Positions 24,567 to 36,100 of a stretch of 64,000 nt of DNA are shown here, in pieces; the first letter of the stretch is position 1; every line of letters begins with the position of its first letter. The position numbers and the translations under genes are program-made. Source of the stretch: Mucilaginibacter pedocola (GTDB lineage: Bacteria > Bacteroidota > Bacteroidia > Sphingobacteriales > Sphingobacteriaceae); the NCBI RefSeq assembly GCF_002013915.1, contig NZ_MBTF01000023.1, forward strand, positions 434,001 through 498,000, in the 5' to 3' direction. Under the pieces are notes generated by a model. That model ran no database searches. It saw only the letters and a list, made by a program, of their open reading frames with translations, and had not been told where the DNA came from.

Positions 24567-24874
24567 ACGCTCTCAAATACCGGCATACACATTTGGGGGA
24601 TACGCCATGGTTTACAATAGTTACAGGGTGGCATTTGCCTTAGCGGAAAGCATTTGCCAATTGGTTAAAATAATTAGTATAGCCCGGTTAAATAGCCCCG
24701 GAAAATAGGTTTATGGTGCCAATATAGTACGGGCATTTGTAAACACCATCCTGTACCGTAGGGTGCCCGGGCGTATTTTTCTATCAGAAGCGATCAATAA
24801 AAAAAATGTAAAAAAGTATGGGAGTTTATGTGGTAGCGGATACTCTATACAGTAAAGCACCCACAATTATATTT
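24567..24874. other. Divergent promoter region between sigma and anti-sigma genes
   Basis: About 308 AT-rich bases. It should hold promoters for both genes. No perfect TAnnTTTG box or clear dyad was found; the bases before the FecR start read TATATTTATG, close to a -7 box. An in-frame ATG at 24818 could extend FecR by 19 residues. Confidence 0.4.
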
Positions 24875-26032
24875 ATGACCAGGAAAGAATACGTTGCGCT
24901 TTACAAGAAACATTTGTCGGGCAGGGCCACGCCGCAGGAGGAAGAACTGCTGAACCAATACGCCGACGATTTTGATATAAACCTGTTCGATAATGAGGAG
25001 GAGATACCCGATCAGGATGAGATAAAACAGCGCATCTTCCAAAATATAGAAAGCCGGATGGCCGATGTGGCACCGCAAAGCACCGCACGCAGATATTGGT
25101 GGCTGCCTGTTGCCGCATCTATATTGTTGGTAAGCAGTATCGGCTTTTTCTATATAAACGGGCAAAAGGATAAATTAAATAATAAGGTTAAACAAGTTGC
25201 AAAGGTATCAGCACCCATACTCCCCGGAACTAACAAAGCCGTACTGATATTAGGCAATGGCGATAGGGTAGACCTGAATGCCGCTGCCAACGGGCGCATT
25301 GCGCAAGCCGGTGCGCTAACCGTTAATAAACTAAAGAATGGGCAGCTGGAATATGGCAAGGCCGTTTTGCCCGATGGCGGCAGCAATGCTATTACCTACA
25401 ACACTATTATTACACCGCGCGGCGGCCAATACCAGGTAACCCTGCCCGATGGTACTTCGGTTTGGCTGAACTCAGCCTCATCATTAAAATACCCAACAGC
25501 TTTTACCGGCAGCGAAAGGCATGTTGAGCTTACCGGCGAGGCATACTTTGAGGTGGCAAAAAATAAGCAAATGCCATTTACGGTAGATGCAGGCAAAGTT
25601 GGTGTGAAAGTATTGGGAACCCATTTCAACATTGCCGCTTACGAAGACGACCCCGCCACAAAAACAACCCTGTTGGAAGGCTCTGTAAAGCTTACCGGCA
25701 ACCAAACTACACTTACTCTTACGCCCGGGCAGCAGGGTGTAGCTACTAAAGATGGGCATGGTCTCACAACAAAAACCGTGAATGTAGAAGATGCCGTGGC
25801 CTGGAAAAATGGCTATTTCTCTTTCAGGAAAGAGAACCTGCAGGCATCTATGAGAAAAATTGCCCGCTGGTATGATGTTGACGTGGTGTACCAGGGCAAA
25901 ATGAATGATAAACTTTTGGGCGGCTCGGTATTACGCACCCAAAGCATTAACGAAATACTTGGTTACCTGGAAACCATCGGAATAGCAAAGTTTAAAGTTG
26001 AAGGAAGGAGGATAATGGTAAAACCTGACTAA
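24875..26032 (+). CDS. FecR-family anti-sigma factor
   Basis: About 385 residues from the ATG at 24875, chosen because it gives the usual FecR N-terminus (TRKEYVALYKKHLSGRATPQ). Residues about 1-75 form the sigma-binding cytoplasmic part, followed by one membrane helix (WWLPVAASILLVSSIGFFYI), a periplasmic FecR domain (TPRGGQYQVTLPDGTSVWLN, then ELTGEAYFEV) and a C-terminal DUF4974 domain (AWKNGYFSFRKENLQASMRK). It passes the signal from the STN domain of the SusC protein at 26173-29544 to the sigma factor at 23976-24566. Confidence 0.92.
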   Translation: MTRKEYVALYKKHLSGRATPQEEELLNQYADDFDINLFDNEEEIPDQDEIKQRIFQNIESRMADVAPQSTARRYWWLPVAASILLVSSIGFFYINGQKDKLNNKVKQVAKVSAPILPGTNKAVLILGNGDRVDLNAAANGRIAQAGALTVNKLKNGQLEYGKAVLPDGGSNAITYNTIITPRGGQYQVTLPDGTSVWLNSASSLKYPTAFTGSERHVELTGEAYFEVAKNKQMPFTVDAGKVGVKVLGTHFNIAAYEDDPATKTTLLEGSVKLTGNQTTLTLTPGQQGVATKDGHGLTTKTVNVEDAVAWKNGYFSFRKENLQASMRKIARWYDVDVVYQGKMNDKLLGGSVLRTQSINEILGYLETIGIAKFKVEGRRIMVKPD

Positions 26033-26172
26033 ACCAATTATTAAGAACTAAGACTGATAAAATAAGATCAGGAAGCGTTGCGACCGCTCCCCGATCGGCC
26101 AGCGCATAGCGCTGTATCAGGCTACAGATCAATTCTCTTTACAAAACCGATTAATATAAACCTAACACTCAA

Positions 26173-29100
26173 ATGTATAAAGAATTTATTAAAGTTCTCG
26201 GCCGGCCTATGCCCGGCGGAGTCCCCCAATTATTACTGAAGATGAAATTAACATTTGTTTTTTGTCTGCTTGCTTTCATGCAGGTATCGGCTTCGAGCCT
26301 TGCGCAAAAAATAACCCTTAATGTTAAAAACCTGGCGTTCGAAAACTTACTTGACGAACTTACCCGGCAGAGTGGTTATCATTTCCTGTACGAGGAGCAA
26401 GTTATTGAGCAGGCCAAAGCGATAAGCCTAAACGTTAAGAACGTGCCTTTTGGTAAAGTACTTACCGATGCCTTTGCCGGCCAGCCATTTACCTATGTGG
26501 TAAACAACAAAAATATACTGCTTGTTGCCGCTAAAAAAGTAGAGGTGGCTACACCGGTTGTAAGCGCCATTACCGTAACCGGTGTGATAACCGACGAAAA
26601 GAACCTGCCTATGCCGGGTGTTTCGGTATCGGTAAAGGGCACCACGCTGGGCACCGTAAGCGGCAGCAATGGCAGCTATACCCTTGCGCGTGTAGAACCT
26701 AATGCTACCTTGGTTTTCAGCTTTTTGGGTTACACCAGCAAAGAAGTTGCTGTTGATGGCAAAACGCAAATAAATGTAAACCTGCAACCGGCAGATAATA
26801 AACTGAACGAAGTTGTGGTAGTGGGTTATGGTACGCAAAAGAAGGCTACATTAACCGGTTCGGTTGCGTCTGTTAAGTCCGAAGAGTTAACCGCGGCACC
26901 CGTTGCCAGTACCATAAACACATTGGCGGGGCGCTTACCCGGTTTAATTGCGCAGCAAAGCAGCGGGCAGCCCGGTGCCGATCAGGCAGCTATCAGCATC
27001 CGTGGTTTTGGCGGTGCGATATGGATAGTTGACGGCGTGGAATCTGACTTCAATAATATCGACCCGAACCAGATAGAAAGCATCAGTATACTGAAAGATG
27101 GTGCGGCCTCTATTTATGGTGCACGTGCAGGTAACGGTGTTGTGCTGGTAACTACCAAACGCGGTAAAGAGGGTAAGCCCGATGTAACGCTCAATTCGTC
27201 GTACACCATGCAAACCAACACCACCATGACCGAGCCTGTAAACTCGGGCCAATACGCCGAAATTACCAACCTCTTCTACAAAAACCAGGGCAAGCCGGCG
27301 CAATATACCGACGAGCAGATACAGAAATTTTACGCAGGTAACGACCCAGCCTACCCAAATACTGATTGGAAGAAAATAGCCATGAAGCCATGGGCGGGCC
27401 AAACGCAGCAAAACCTATCGGTGCGTGGCGGTAGCGATAAGATAAAATACTTCGGCTTTATCGGCTACATGAACCAGGATGCTATCTGGAGAAACAACGG
27501 TGGTGGTTATAAAAGGTACAACCTGCAATCGAACCTTGATGCTAAGATAAACGACGACCTTTCCATCCAATTACTGTTATCGAGTGTAGACGAGGCTAAA
27601 TCGCAAACGCAACGTGGCCAGGGTGCAGGCGTTGGGGTATGGGGCGACTTATGGAGTTCGTTGCCGATCTATCCAGCCACCTTGCCCGATCCTACAAAAA
27701 ACTCTTACGCTAATGCTTTAGGTGTGGGCAGCGTACTGCTATCGAGCGATGAGGAGATATTTGGTTATAGCCGTAATAACAACCAAAACTACAAAGGTAC
27801 TTTTATAGCCGATTATAAGATACGCGCCGTAGATGGTTTAAGCGCCAAAGCATTCATCAACTACGATAAATCGTACATATCGCAAAAAGACTTTACCAAG
27901 CCCTACAGTTTCTACACCTACGATTACGATACCGACAAGTACACCCTTGCAGGCTCATTAGGTACCCAGGCAAAATTGATATACTCGCTTACCCAAAGGC
28001 GTAACATAACCGGGCAGTTCTCGCTGAATTACGATAAGGTGCTGGGGCAAGATCATCACATAACCGCCCTTGCCCTTTACGAGCTTATTGATAATAACCA
28101 AACTTACGTAATGGCAGGCAGGGAGAACTTCCTTACCCCGGCTGTTGAAGAGTTGTTTGCCGGTGCTATTCAAACCAGCCAGGCCAATAGTTCGGCACTG
28201 CAGAACGGGCGCGCCAGTTATGTAGGCCGTTTAAATTATTCGTACAAAGATAAGTACATCCTCGAATCGAGCCTGCGTGCGGATGCTTCTGCAAGGTTCC
28301 CATCAGATAGCCGCTGGGGTTATTTCCCAAGCGTGGCTGCATCATGGAGGATAGGCCAGGAAAAATTTATGCAGAAGTATAGTTCTATCGATGAATTGAA
28401 ACTACGCGCCAGCTTTGGTAGCTCGGGTTTGGATAATGTGGGTAATTTCCAATACCTAACAGGTTACCAGTTCAACGGCTTTTGGTTACTTGGCAGCGGC
28501 ACCAACGTGGGTATATTATCAACAGGTTTGGCCAACCCTAAACTTACCTGGCAAAAAATAAACATCTACAACCTTGCTACCGATTTCTCTTTCTGGAACA
28601 GGAAATTATTCGGTACTGCGGAGGTATTCTATCGCACGCTTTCGGGCATACCGGCCACAAGAATATTATCGCTACCCAGCACATTTGGTGCAGCGCTTCC
28701 GCAGGAGAATCTTAACAGCCAAAACAACCGCGGTTTCGATCTAAGCCTGGGTACCAGCGGCCACATTGGCGAGCTGAAGTTCGAGGTTTCGGCAAACTTA
28801 TCTTATTCGCGCGCAAAATGGGATCATTACGAAGAACCCGTTTATACCGATGGAGACCAGGTGCGCCTGTACCAGCAATCGGGGCAGTGGACCGACAGGA
28901 TATTTGGTTACCGCGCCGATGGCATATTTACCAGCCAGCAGGAAATCAACGACCTTAAGTTTACCTATCCCGGCGGCAACGCTGCTTTAAGGCCCGGCGA
29001 CGTGAAATACATCGACGTTAATGGCGACGGGGTATTAGATTTTCGCGATCAGCAACAGATCGGTACCAGCACCGTACCCAATTGGATGACAGGTGCCAAC

Positions 29101-29544
29101 ATAAACCTGAAGTATAAAAACTTCGATTTGCAGGCCTTATTCCAGGGTGCCTTTAACTACTACAGCAATACCAACCTGTTGCGCGGAAGCCTGAACTATT
29201 CGCAAGCGCTTTACAGGAATATGTGGACGGAAGAAAACAACCGTGCCGACGCTGTAATGCCGCGTATAGCAGGCGCTGCCACCAATGGCCTATTTTCTGA
29301 CCTGTATTTTAAGAAAGCAAGCTACTTGAGGCTAAAAACCATGGCGATTGGCTATAACCTGCCTGCCTCGTTGCTCAGGCAAGCGAAGATCAGGAATGTG
29401 CGTGTTTATGTGGCCGGTACCAACCTGTTCACTATTAACCCGCTTAGCAAATACGATGTGGACCCCGAGGCTCCGTCGGGCCAGGCGGGCTACTACTATC
29501 CGCAGCAACGTACCGTTTCATTTGGTTTAAACGTAACCCTATAA
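26173..29544 (+). CDS. SusC/RagA-family TonB-linked outer-membrane transporter with STN domain
   Basis: A 1123-residue protein. After a long N-terminus and signal peptide (KLTFVFCLLAFMQVSASSLA) comes an STN signalling domain (about 50-115), a CarboxypepD_reg-like domain (about 135-210: VTGVITDEKNLPMPGVSVSV), the SusC plug with NEVVVVGYGTQKKATLTGSV, and a 22-strand barrel. It imports oligosaccharides with its SusD partner using TonB energy. The STN domain marks it as a signal transducer acting on the FecR protein encoded just upstream. Here the cargo is probably rhamnose-containing, judged from rhaM and GH106 downstream. Confidence 0.95.
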   Translation: MYKEFIKVLGRPMPGGVPQLLLKMKLTFVFCLLAFMQVSASSLAQKITLNVKNLAFENLLDELTRQSGYHFLYEEQVIEQAKAISLNVKNVPFGKVLTDAFAGQPFTYVVNNKNILLVAAKKVEVATPVVSAITVTGVITDEKNLPMPGVSVSVKGTTLGTVSGSNGSYTLARVEPNATLVFSFLGYTSKEVAVDGKTQINVNLQPADNKLNEVVVVGYGTQKKATLTGSVASVKSEELTAAPVASTINTLAGRLPGLIAQQSSGQPGADQAAISIRGFGGAIWIVDGVESDFNNIDPNQIESISILKDGAASIYGARAGNGVVLVTTKRGKEGKPDVTLNSSYTMQTNTTMTEPVNSGQYAEITNLFYKNQGKPAQYTDEQIQKFYAGNDPAYPNTDWKKIAMKPWAGQTQQNLSVRGGSDKIKYFGFIGYMNQDAIWRNNGGGYKRYNLQSNLDAKINDDLSIQLLLSSVDEAKSQTQRGQGAGVGVWGDLWSSLPIYPATLPDPTKNSYANALGVGSVLLSSDEEIFGYSRNNNQNYKGTFIADYKIRAVDGLSAKAFINYDKSYISQKDFTKPYSFYTYDYDTDKYTLAGSLGTQAKLIYSLTQRRNITGQFSLNYDKVLGQDHHITALALYELIDNNQTYVMAGRENFLTPAVEELFAGAIQTSQANSSALQNGRASYVGRLNYSYKDKYILESSLRADASARFPSDSRWGYFPSVAASWRIGQEKFMQKYSSIDELKLRASFGSSGLDNVGNFQYLTGYQFNGFWLLGSGTNVGILSTGLANPKLTWQKINIYNLATDFSFWNRKLFGTAEVFYRTLSGIPATRILSLPSTFGAALPQENLNSQNNRGFDLSLGTSGHIGELKFEVSANLSYSRAKWDHYEEPVYTDGDQVRLYQQSGQWTDRIFGYRADGIFTSQQEINDLKFTYPGGNAALRPGDVKYIDVNGDGVLDFRDQQQIGTSTVPNWMTGANINLKYKNFDLQALFQGAFNYYSNTNLLRGSLNYSQALYRNMWTEENNRADAVMPRIAGAATNGLFSDLYFKKASYLRLKTMAIGYNLPASLLRQAKIRNVRVYVAGTNLFTINPLSKYDVDPEAPSGQAGYYYPQQRTVSFGLNVTL

Positions 29545-29555
29545 CTTATAAGGCC

Positions 29556-31355
29556 ATGAAAAAAATATTATTATTCATTGTTTTGATCTGTGCCGGTGCA
29601 AGTTTTTCGTGCAACAAAGAAGTGCTTGATAAACGCCCGCTCAATATTATATCCGATGCCGATGTGTTTAAAGACCCGGCGCTGATAAACGCTTACCTCA
29701 CGCAGATATATTTTGATATGCCCGTACTGGGGAACGATTGTAATGCCAATGGCGCCTTTGACGGCGACGCCAGCTGGCATGCTTTTGATATCAACGATGT
29801 GTCTGACGAGAGCTTCCCGCAATTCCGCGACTGGAACCCAAGTAACGCATTTACCTATAAATACGGTAACTTAAATATAGGCGGCGGTTTGCTGGATTGG
29901 TGGGGTTATAACACCGTGCGCAACATCAACCAGTTTCTGGAAAAATTGCCCTCATCGCCGCTTCCGGCAGATGAAGTGAAGGCAAAAATAGCCGAGGCTC
30001 GTTTCCTGAGGGCCTTCTGCTATTTCTCGATGGTTAAACGCTATGGCGGTATCCCGCTGATAACCAAAGTGCAGGATGCTAACGAACCCGAAGAAACACT
30101 ATATCCTGTAAGGGCTACCGAGCAAGCCGTTTACGATTTTATAATTGCCGAAGCAGGTGAGAGTTCTGCCGACCTGCCCGAAGTAGTAAGTACTGACAAT
30201 TTGGGCCGCCCATCAAAATACGCCGCTTTAGCACTAAAGAGCCGCGCAGCTTTATATGCAGCAAGTATAGCTCAATTTGGTAAGGTGGAGTTGGGCGGTG
30301 TTGTAGGGATACCTTCATCAGCTGCCCAGGGTTACTACCAGGCTTCGTTTGATGCATCGCAAGCTATTATAAAGAGCGGAAAGTACGCGCTTTACAATGC
30401 AGATGCCAATAAAGCAATGAACTTCCGCAACATTTTCCTGGTGAAAAATAACAGCGAGGTGATATTCGCTAAACGCCATGATAATGTTAACCGTGATGCC
30501 GGTGGTAACGGCTGGGGTGTTGACTTTTTCAATTGCCCGAGGCCACAGGCATGGTCGCGTGGTTTGTATGAGCAATCGTACCTCGATTTTGCCGAATCGT
30601 TCGAAATGGTTGATGGCACATCGGGTAAGCTTGATCGTGCTGCCCTGGCTACTAAATTAGTTACTACCGACGAACTTTGGGGCAACCGCGACCCGCGCTT
30701 TTTTGCTACTTTTTATACCCAAAATACCGCCTGGAAAGGTACCAAGCTCGACTTCCATGCCGGTATACGCCTGCCCGATGGAAGTATTAAAACAGATGGT
30801 GCATACAATGGCATCCCGGCTACCGGCGAGCAGGATTACCAGGGAACTGGCATAGGCGTATTAAAATACCTCGACGAGGCCCACGATAATATGGCCGGTG
30901 CCAATAGCGCCTGGGCTACGTCAGCGCAAGATTGGCTCATCTTCAGGTATGCCGAAATTTTGCTGAACAATGCCGAAGCCGCTTTCGAACTGGGTAATAC
31001 TGCCGAAGCCATTACTTCTATAAACCAGGTAAGAACCCGCGCCGGGATAAAAACTTTAGGCGCGCTAACCCGCGAGCAGATCCATCACGAGCGCAAAGTT
31101 GAACTGGCATTTGAAGGCCAGCGCTACTGGGATGTACGCAGGTGGCGCACTGCGGTGGCCGACCTGTCTATCCGCTGGTCGGGCATACGCTATATTTTAG
31201 ATGGTGCAAGCGGCAAGTTCCAAATACAGTTTATTGAGAACGTAGACGGCTCGTCGCGCATACCGCAGTTCAGGCAGGAGAATTATTATCTGCCTATTAC
31301 CAACGGGCGTACTGCCAACAACCCTAAACTGGTAGAAAACCCGGGGTATAAATAG
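29556..31355 (+). CDS. SusD/RagB-family surface glycan-binding lipoprotein
   Basis: A 599-residue protein with a lipoprotein signal (LLFIVLICAGASFSC, then NKEVLDKRPLN). It has SusD-type helical TPR pairs (INQFLEKLPSSPLPADEVKA, AEARFLRAFCYFSMVKRYGG) and the C-terminal EVKLAFEGQRYWDVRRW-like block, written here as RKVELAFEGQRYWDVRRW. It forms a lid over the SusC barrel and captures oligosaccharides at the cell surface. It follows susC by 11 bp, so the two are cotranscribed. Confidence 0.95.
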   Translation: MKKILLFIVLICAGASFSCNKEVLDKRPLNIISDADVFKDPALINAYLTQIYFDMPVLGNDCNANGAFDGDASWHAFDINDVSDESFPQFRDWNPSNAFTYKYGNLNIGGGLLDWWGYNTVRNINQFLEKLPSSPLPADEVKAKIAEARFLRAFCYFSMVKRYGGIPLITKVQDANEPEETLYPVRATEQAVYDFIIAEAGESSADLPEVVSTDNLGRPSKYAALALKSRAALYAASIAQFGKVELGGVVGIPSSAAQGYYQASFDASQAIIKSGKYALYNADANKAMNFRNIFLVKNNSEVIFAKRHDNVNRDAGGNGWGVDFFNCPRPQAWSRGLYEQSYLDFAESFEMVDGTSGKLDRAALATKLVTTDELWGNRDPRFFATFYTQNTAWKGTKLDFHAGIRLPDGSIKTDGAYNGIPATGEQDYQGTGIGVLKYLDEAHDNMAGANSAWATSAQDWLIFRYAEILLNNAEAAFELGNTAEAITSINQVRTRAGIKTLGALTREQIHHERKVELAFEGQRYWDVRRWRTAVADLSIRWSGIRYILDGASGKFQIQFIENVDGSSRIPQFRQENYYLPITNGRTANNPKLVENPGYK

Positions 31356-31455
31356 GCCCGTAACTACTACCTAACCCTTTGCAGTCTGCAAATACCGCAG
31401 GCGGCAAAGGGTTACTATGGCAAGCACAAATTGATAGAAAAATAAAAATACGCTG

Positions 31456-31770
31456 ATGAAAAGGATAGCTTTTAAAATGGCTTTGCTGCCCGGCTGCGAA
31501 GCCGAATACGAGAAACGCCACAACGAAATATGGCCGCAATTGGTGGCAGAATTAAAAACGGCCGGCATCAGCGATTATTCCATCTTTTTGGATAGCGAAA
31601 CCAACAGCCTTTTCGGTGTGCTTAAGCTAACTGATGAAAAAGCATTAGAAGCGCTGCCGACTAAAGAAATAATGCAGCAATGGTGGGCCTATATGGGCGA
31701 CATTATGCAGACGAATGATGATGGCTCGCCGCGCAGTTTGCCCCTGAAGGAAGTTTTCTATTTACCCTAA
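31456..31770 (+). CDS. rhaM: L-rhamnose mutarotase
   Basis: A 104-residue single-domain protein with the RhaM block YEKRHNEIWPQL, where the His and Tyr positions match the E. coli enzyme, and WWAYMGDIMQTNDDGSPRS near the C-terminus. It interconverts the alpha and beta anomers of L-rhamnose, which speeds use of the sugar released by rhamnosidases. It sits between susD and two glycosidase genes, so it is the clearest evidence that this locus handles rhamnose. No rhaA, rhaB or rhaD was seen in the window. Confidence 0.92.
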   Translation: MKRIAFKMALLPGCEAEYEKRHNEIWPQLVAELKTAGISDYSIFLDSETNSLFGVLKLTDEKALEALPTKEIMQQWWAYMGDIMQTNDDGSPRSLPLKEVFYLP

Positions 31771-31785
31771 ACCCTGCATCTGAAT

Positions 31786-33048
31786 ATGAATTTACGCTTA
31801 ATACAAAATACCATGATGAATACTAATCTCTACAGATCAACCACCCGTTTCGCCAAAGGCAGTACGCTCGCCTTGTGTTTCTGTATGCTGATATTGCTAA
31901 CCCTTAATGCTTGCGCACAGCAGAAAAAGCAAACCAAGCAGAAATACGATGTTGCCGCCTTTTACTGGCCAGGCTACCACCCCGAGCCGCGCTTTAAAGA
32001 TATCGGCGTTTTCCCCGATGGTAAAGGCGAGTGGGAGGCCATCTACAAAGCCAAACCCAAGTTTGCCGGGCACGAGCAACCTTTGGTACCACTTTGGGGT
32101 TACGAAAACGAAGCCGACCCAAAAGTGATGCAGAAGAAAATTGCTACCGCTACCAAGTACGGCGTTAACGTATTTATTTTTGATTGGTACTGGTACGATA
32201 ATAAGCCCTTTTTAGAAGAAGCGCTGGATGATGGTTTCCTGAAGGCCCCGAACACTAACGATATGGGTTTCTACCTGATGTGGGCCAACCACGATCATAA
32301 CTCGTACCTCGATCCGGCTAACCCCGACAAAAGCAAAATTTACTGGAAGGGCGGGGTCGACCGTAAAACCTTCGAAAACATGGTGAAGCACGTTATCAAC
32401 GATTATTTTAAAAAGAAGAACTATTATAAAATAAACGGCGAGCCTGTTTTTTCTATCTACGAGCTTTCTACCTTCATCAATGGTTTCGGCAGTGCTAAAG
32501 AGGCTAAAGAAGCGTTGGATTATTTCAGGGCCGAGGTTGTTAAGGCGGGCTTCCCGGGCTTGCATCTGCAGGCTATACTATGGGGGAACATCCCGTCGAC
32601 GCTGAACGATGTACCCGGCGATAAATCGCAAACACAAAATAGCACCGTGGAGTATTTTGGCTTTAAAAGCATGACCAATTACCAGTGGGTGCATTTTACA
32701 GCGCCGGCAGGGGAGTATAAAGATTGGGGTAAAAAGGCCATCTCGCAATGGAGCGTGTGGGATAAGGCATTTACCATACCTTATTTCCCGCATGTATCTA
32801 TCGGCTGGGATAATAACCCTCGTTTCCCGACCACTACGCAAAGCTTTGTGAAGAATGTTAACCCAACAGATTTTGAAGCGTATCTTAAACAGTCTAAAGA
32901 CTATTTGGATAGCCACCCTAATCAACCTACAATAATTACCGTAAACGCCTGGAACGAATGGGCCGAAGGCAGCATGCTGGAGCCGGAGAAGAAATATGGT
33001 TATGGTTACCTGGAAGCGGTAAAAAAAGTATTTCTCGATCCTAAATAA
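31786..33048 (+). CDS. GH99-like/WbsX-family lipoprotein
   Basis: A 420-residue protein; the signal ends in a lipobox (LLTLNAC). A second ATG at 31816 also precedes the signal. The core begins VAAFYWPGYHPEPRFKDIG and continues with VPLWGYENEADPKVMQKKI, VNVFIFDWYWYDNKPFLEEA and, near the end, TVNAWNEWAEGSMLEPE. These are the motifs of the WbsX/GH99-like TIM barrels, seen in polysaccharide loci and in glycan-degradation loci. Within a SusCD locus a surface or periplasmic glycosidase is the likely role. The substrate is unknown. Confidence 0.8.
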   Translation: MNLRLIQNTMMNTNLYRSTTRFAKGSTLALCFCMLILLTLNACAQQKKQTKQKYDVAAFYWPGYHPEPRFKDIGVFPDGKGEWEAIYKAKPKFAGHEQPLVPLWGYENEADPKVMQKKIATATKYGVNVFIFDWYWYDNKPFLEEALDDGFLKAPNTNDMGFYLMWANHDHNSYLDPANPDKSKIYWKGGVDRKTFENMVKHVINDYFKKKNYYKINGEPVFSIYELSTFINGFGSAKEAKEALDYFRAEVVKAGFPGLHLQAILWGNIPSTLNDVPGDKSQTQNSTVEYFGFKSMTNYQWVHFTAPAGEYKDWGKKAISQWSVWDKAFTIPYFPHVSIGWDNNPRFPTTTQSFVKNVNPTDFEAYLKQSKDYLDSHPNQPTIITVNAWNEWAEGSMLEPEKKYGYGYLEAVKKVFLDPK

Positions 33049-33111
33049 AAAACGTTTGTTGGCAAATATGCCTGTTAAAAAATATTGATAATTAGATAGC
33101 TATTCCTTTTT

Positions 33112-36100
33112 ATGCGTTTCAAATTCGATCTTTCGTTATGCCTGCTGCTGGTGTTTTGTGCCCTAACAACACAAGCGCAGATAAAAACCATTCGGGCAAA
33201 CTTTGCCGACCCCGGTAACCGGTATAAACCGGGCGTTTACTGGTATTTTATGGATGGCAATATATCCCGCGAGAGCGTAAAGAAAGACCTTGATGCCATG
33301 AAGAAGGCCGGTATTGGCAGTGTGTTGTTCCTGGAGGTTAACGTGGGTGTACCGCAGGGCAAGATCGAACTTTTAACGCCGCAGTGGCTATCTATAATGT
33401 CATATGCTTTTAGCGAAGCCAAAAAATTAGGTATCAGCGTTACATTAGGTATTGGTCCCGGCTGGCAGGGTAGCGGTGGCCCATGGGTTAAGCCCGAAGA
33501 TTCGATGCAGATGCTGGTGGCCAGCGAAACCGTTGTTTCAAGCGATGGAAGCAAGCCTGTTGTGCTGCCCGTGCCCGATGCACCCAAACCCTATTTTGGT
33601 GAAGAGGGGCTTACCGAAGATATAAAACGCCAAAGAGCAAAATACTACCGAGATGTAGCTGTAATAGCTATGCCCCTGAATGCTGGTGTGCCTTTGCTTA
33701 AAGATTATAAAGAAAAAGCATTGTATTATCGTGGCCCGTTCTCTTCAACTGACACGGTTAAGCCAAATATTCCGCTGGAAATTATAAAAGACGGTGGCAA
33801 AGCTGCAGAGGCTGCCGATGTTGTGGTACTTACCGATAAAATGGATAAATCGGGTAAGTTAAACTGGCGGCCTGCAAGCGGTAAGTGGAAGGTTTTGCGT
33901 TTTGTGAGCCGTAACAATGGTGCGGTTTCGCGGCCTGCGCCAATGCCGGGTATGGGCCTCGAATCGAATAAGATGGAGAAGGCAGCTATTGCAGCCCACC
34001 TGAAGGCTTATGTAGAGAAAATTATAGGCAACTATAAAAATACCACGCCGAATGCCGACGCGGGGCTTACCGCACTGCATATAGACAGCTGGGAATCGAG
34101 TTCGCAAAATTGGACGCCGGCTTTTATTACAGAGTTTAAAAAACGACGGGGCTATGATGCGATGCCATATTTGCCGGTTTTTAACGGGCACATTATTGGC
34201 AATGCCGAAAAAAGCCAGCGTTTTTTGTGGGATGTAAGGCTCACCCTGCAAGATTTGATTTTTGAAAACCACATCGCATTTGTTAAAACCTATGCGCAGC
34301 AACGCGGCCTTGGGCTATCAATAGAACCTTATGACCTTAACCAAACCTCCGACCTTGATATGGGCAGTTTTGCAACCATCCCCATGGCCGAATTTTGGAG
34401 CAAAGGATACGGCTTCAACACAGGTTTTACCGCGGCCGAAGCTTCATCAATGGCACACATTAACGGGCGCAGCGTGGTGCAGGCAGAATCGTTTACGGCC
34501 TTAGATACCGAAGGTTGGAAACAACACCCCGGATCGATGAAAGACCAAGGCGACTGGGCCTTTGCAGCGGGTATAAACAAATTCTTCTTCCACACCTTTG
34601 CCAACCAGTTCCTGCCCGATTCGTTGAAGCCCGGCTCCACCATGGGGCCGTTCGGGGTGCATTGGGATAGCGGGCAAACCTGGTGGCCAATGGTGAAACC
34701 CTACCACCAATACCTCACACGCAGCCAGTATTTACTACAGCAGGGGCGGACTGTTGCCGATATACTTTACCTTACACCCGAAGGTGCCCCTAACGTATTT
34801 CTGCCGCCGCCATCTGCCTTAACACGCGATACCATTGGCGACCGCAAAGGTTTCAGTTTTGATGGCTGCACAGGCAACCAGTTGATGAAGGCATATGTGA
34901 AAGGGCATGAAATAATATTCCCGAGCGGCGCTTCATATAAAGTGCTGGTACTGCCTGCTATAAAAACCATGACGCCCGAATTGTTAGCTAAAGTGGCATC
35001 ATTAATAAAAAGCGGAGCCATGGTAGTTGGGCAGGCGCCACAGGCATCGCCCGGTTTAACAAATTACCCGGCTTGCGATAAGCAGGTGGCAACGCTGGCG
35101 GGTACTATATGGGGCAGTACAAATGCTTCAACCAATATTGTTTACCGCAAATATGGCGAGGGTCAAATTATAACCGGCGGCGCGCTGAATGAATTGGATG
35201 GAGGGCTTTACCCGCACTACAACGCAACGGCTGATTTGCTGAAACATTTGGGTGCAGTTGAAGACTTTACTGCCAATGCCCCCGTACGCTATACTCACCG
35301 CACCGATGCTAATTGGGATATATACTTTTGTGCCAATACTTCGGATAAACCCATTTCTTTCGACGCAAAATTCAGGTCGGCAAAGGGTGCTCCTGAATGT
35401 TGGAATGCCGCCGACGGTAAGATAAGCCCCGTGGTATACTTTAGCCAAACAGCCGGTGTTACTACCATCCCCATGAACCTGGACGCGCACGAAAGCTGCT
35501 TTGTTGTGTTTGCCAAAGACGATACGCATAAAGCAAAGCCCGGCAAATTGCAGATAAGCACAGATACGCTTAAAGACTTGAGCCACGATTGGCAGGTGGC
35601 TTTTAACCCTAAATGGGGAGGCCCTGCCAATGCTGAATTTAAAGACCTTACCGATTGGTCCACAATGGCAGACGAAGGCATAAAGTATTACTCGGGCATT
35701 GCGGTTTACCGTAAAGAGTTTGATCTGGATGGCGTGGATAAAGCAGCCGATGGTACCGTTTATTTGGACCTTGGGCAGGTGAAAAATATTGCCCGTGTAA
35801 AACTCAATGGCAAAGACCTGGGCGTAGTGTGGACGGCCCCCTGGAGGGTAGATATTTCATCGGCACTGAAGCCCACCGGCAATAAACTGGAAATTGAAGT
35901 GGCTAACCTTTGGCCCAACCGCATGATAGGCGATGCCAAGCAGCCGTATGACGGACCTAAAAATGGGCAATGGCCCGATTGGTTGTTGAACGGCAAGCCG
36001 CGCCCAACAAAGCGTTATTCTTTCGCGAGCGCCACCCCTTACCGCGAAAATTCTAAATTGTTAAGTTCGGGGTTGTTGGGGCCTGTTGCAATTGTGCGTA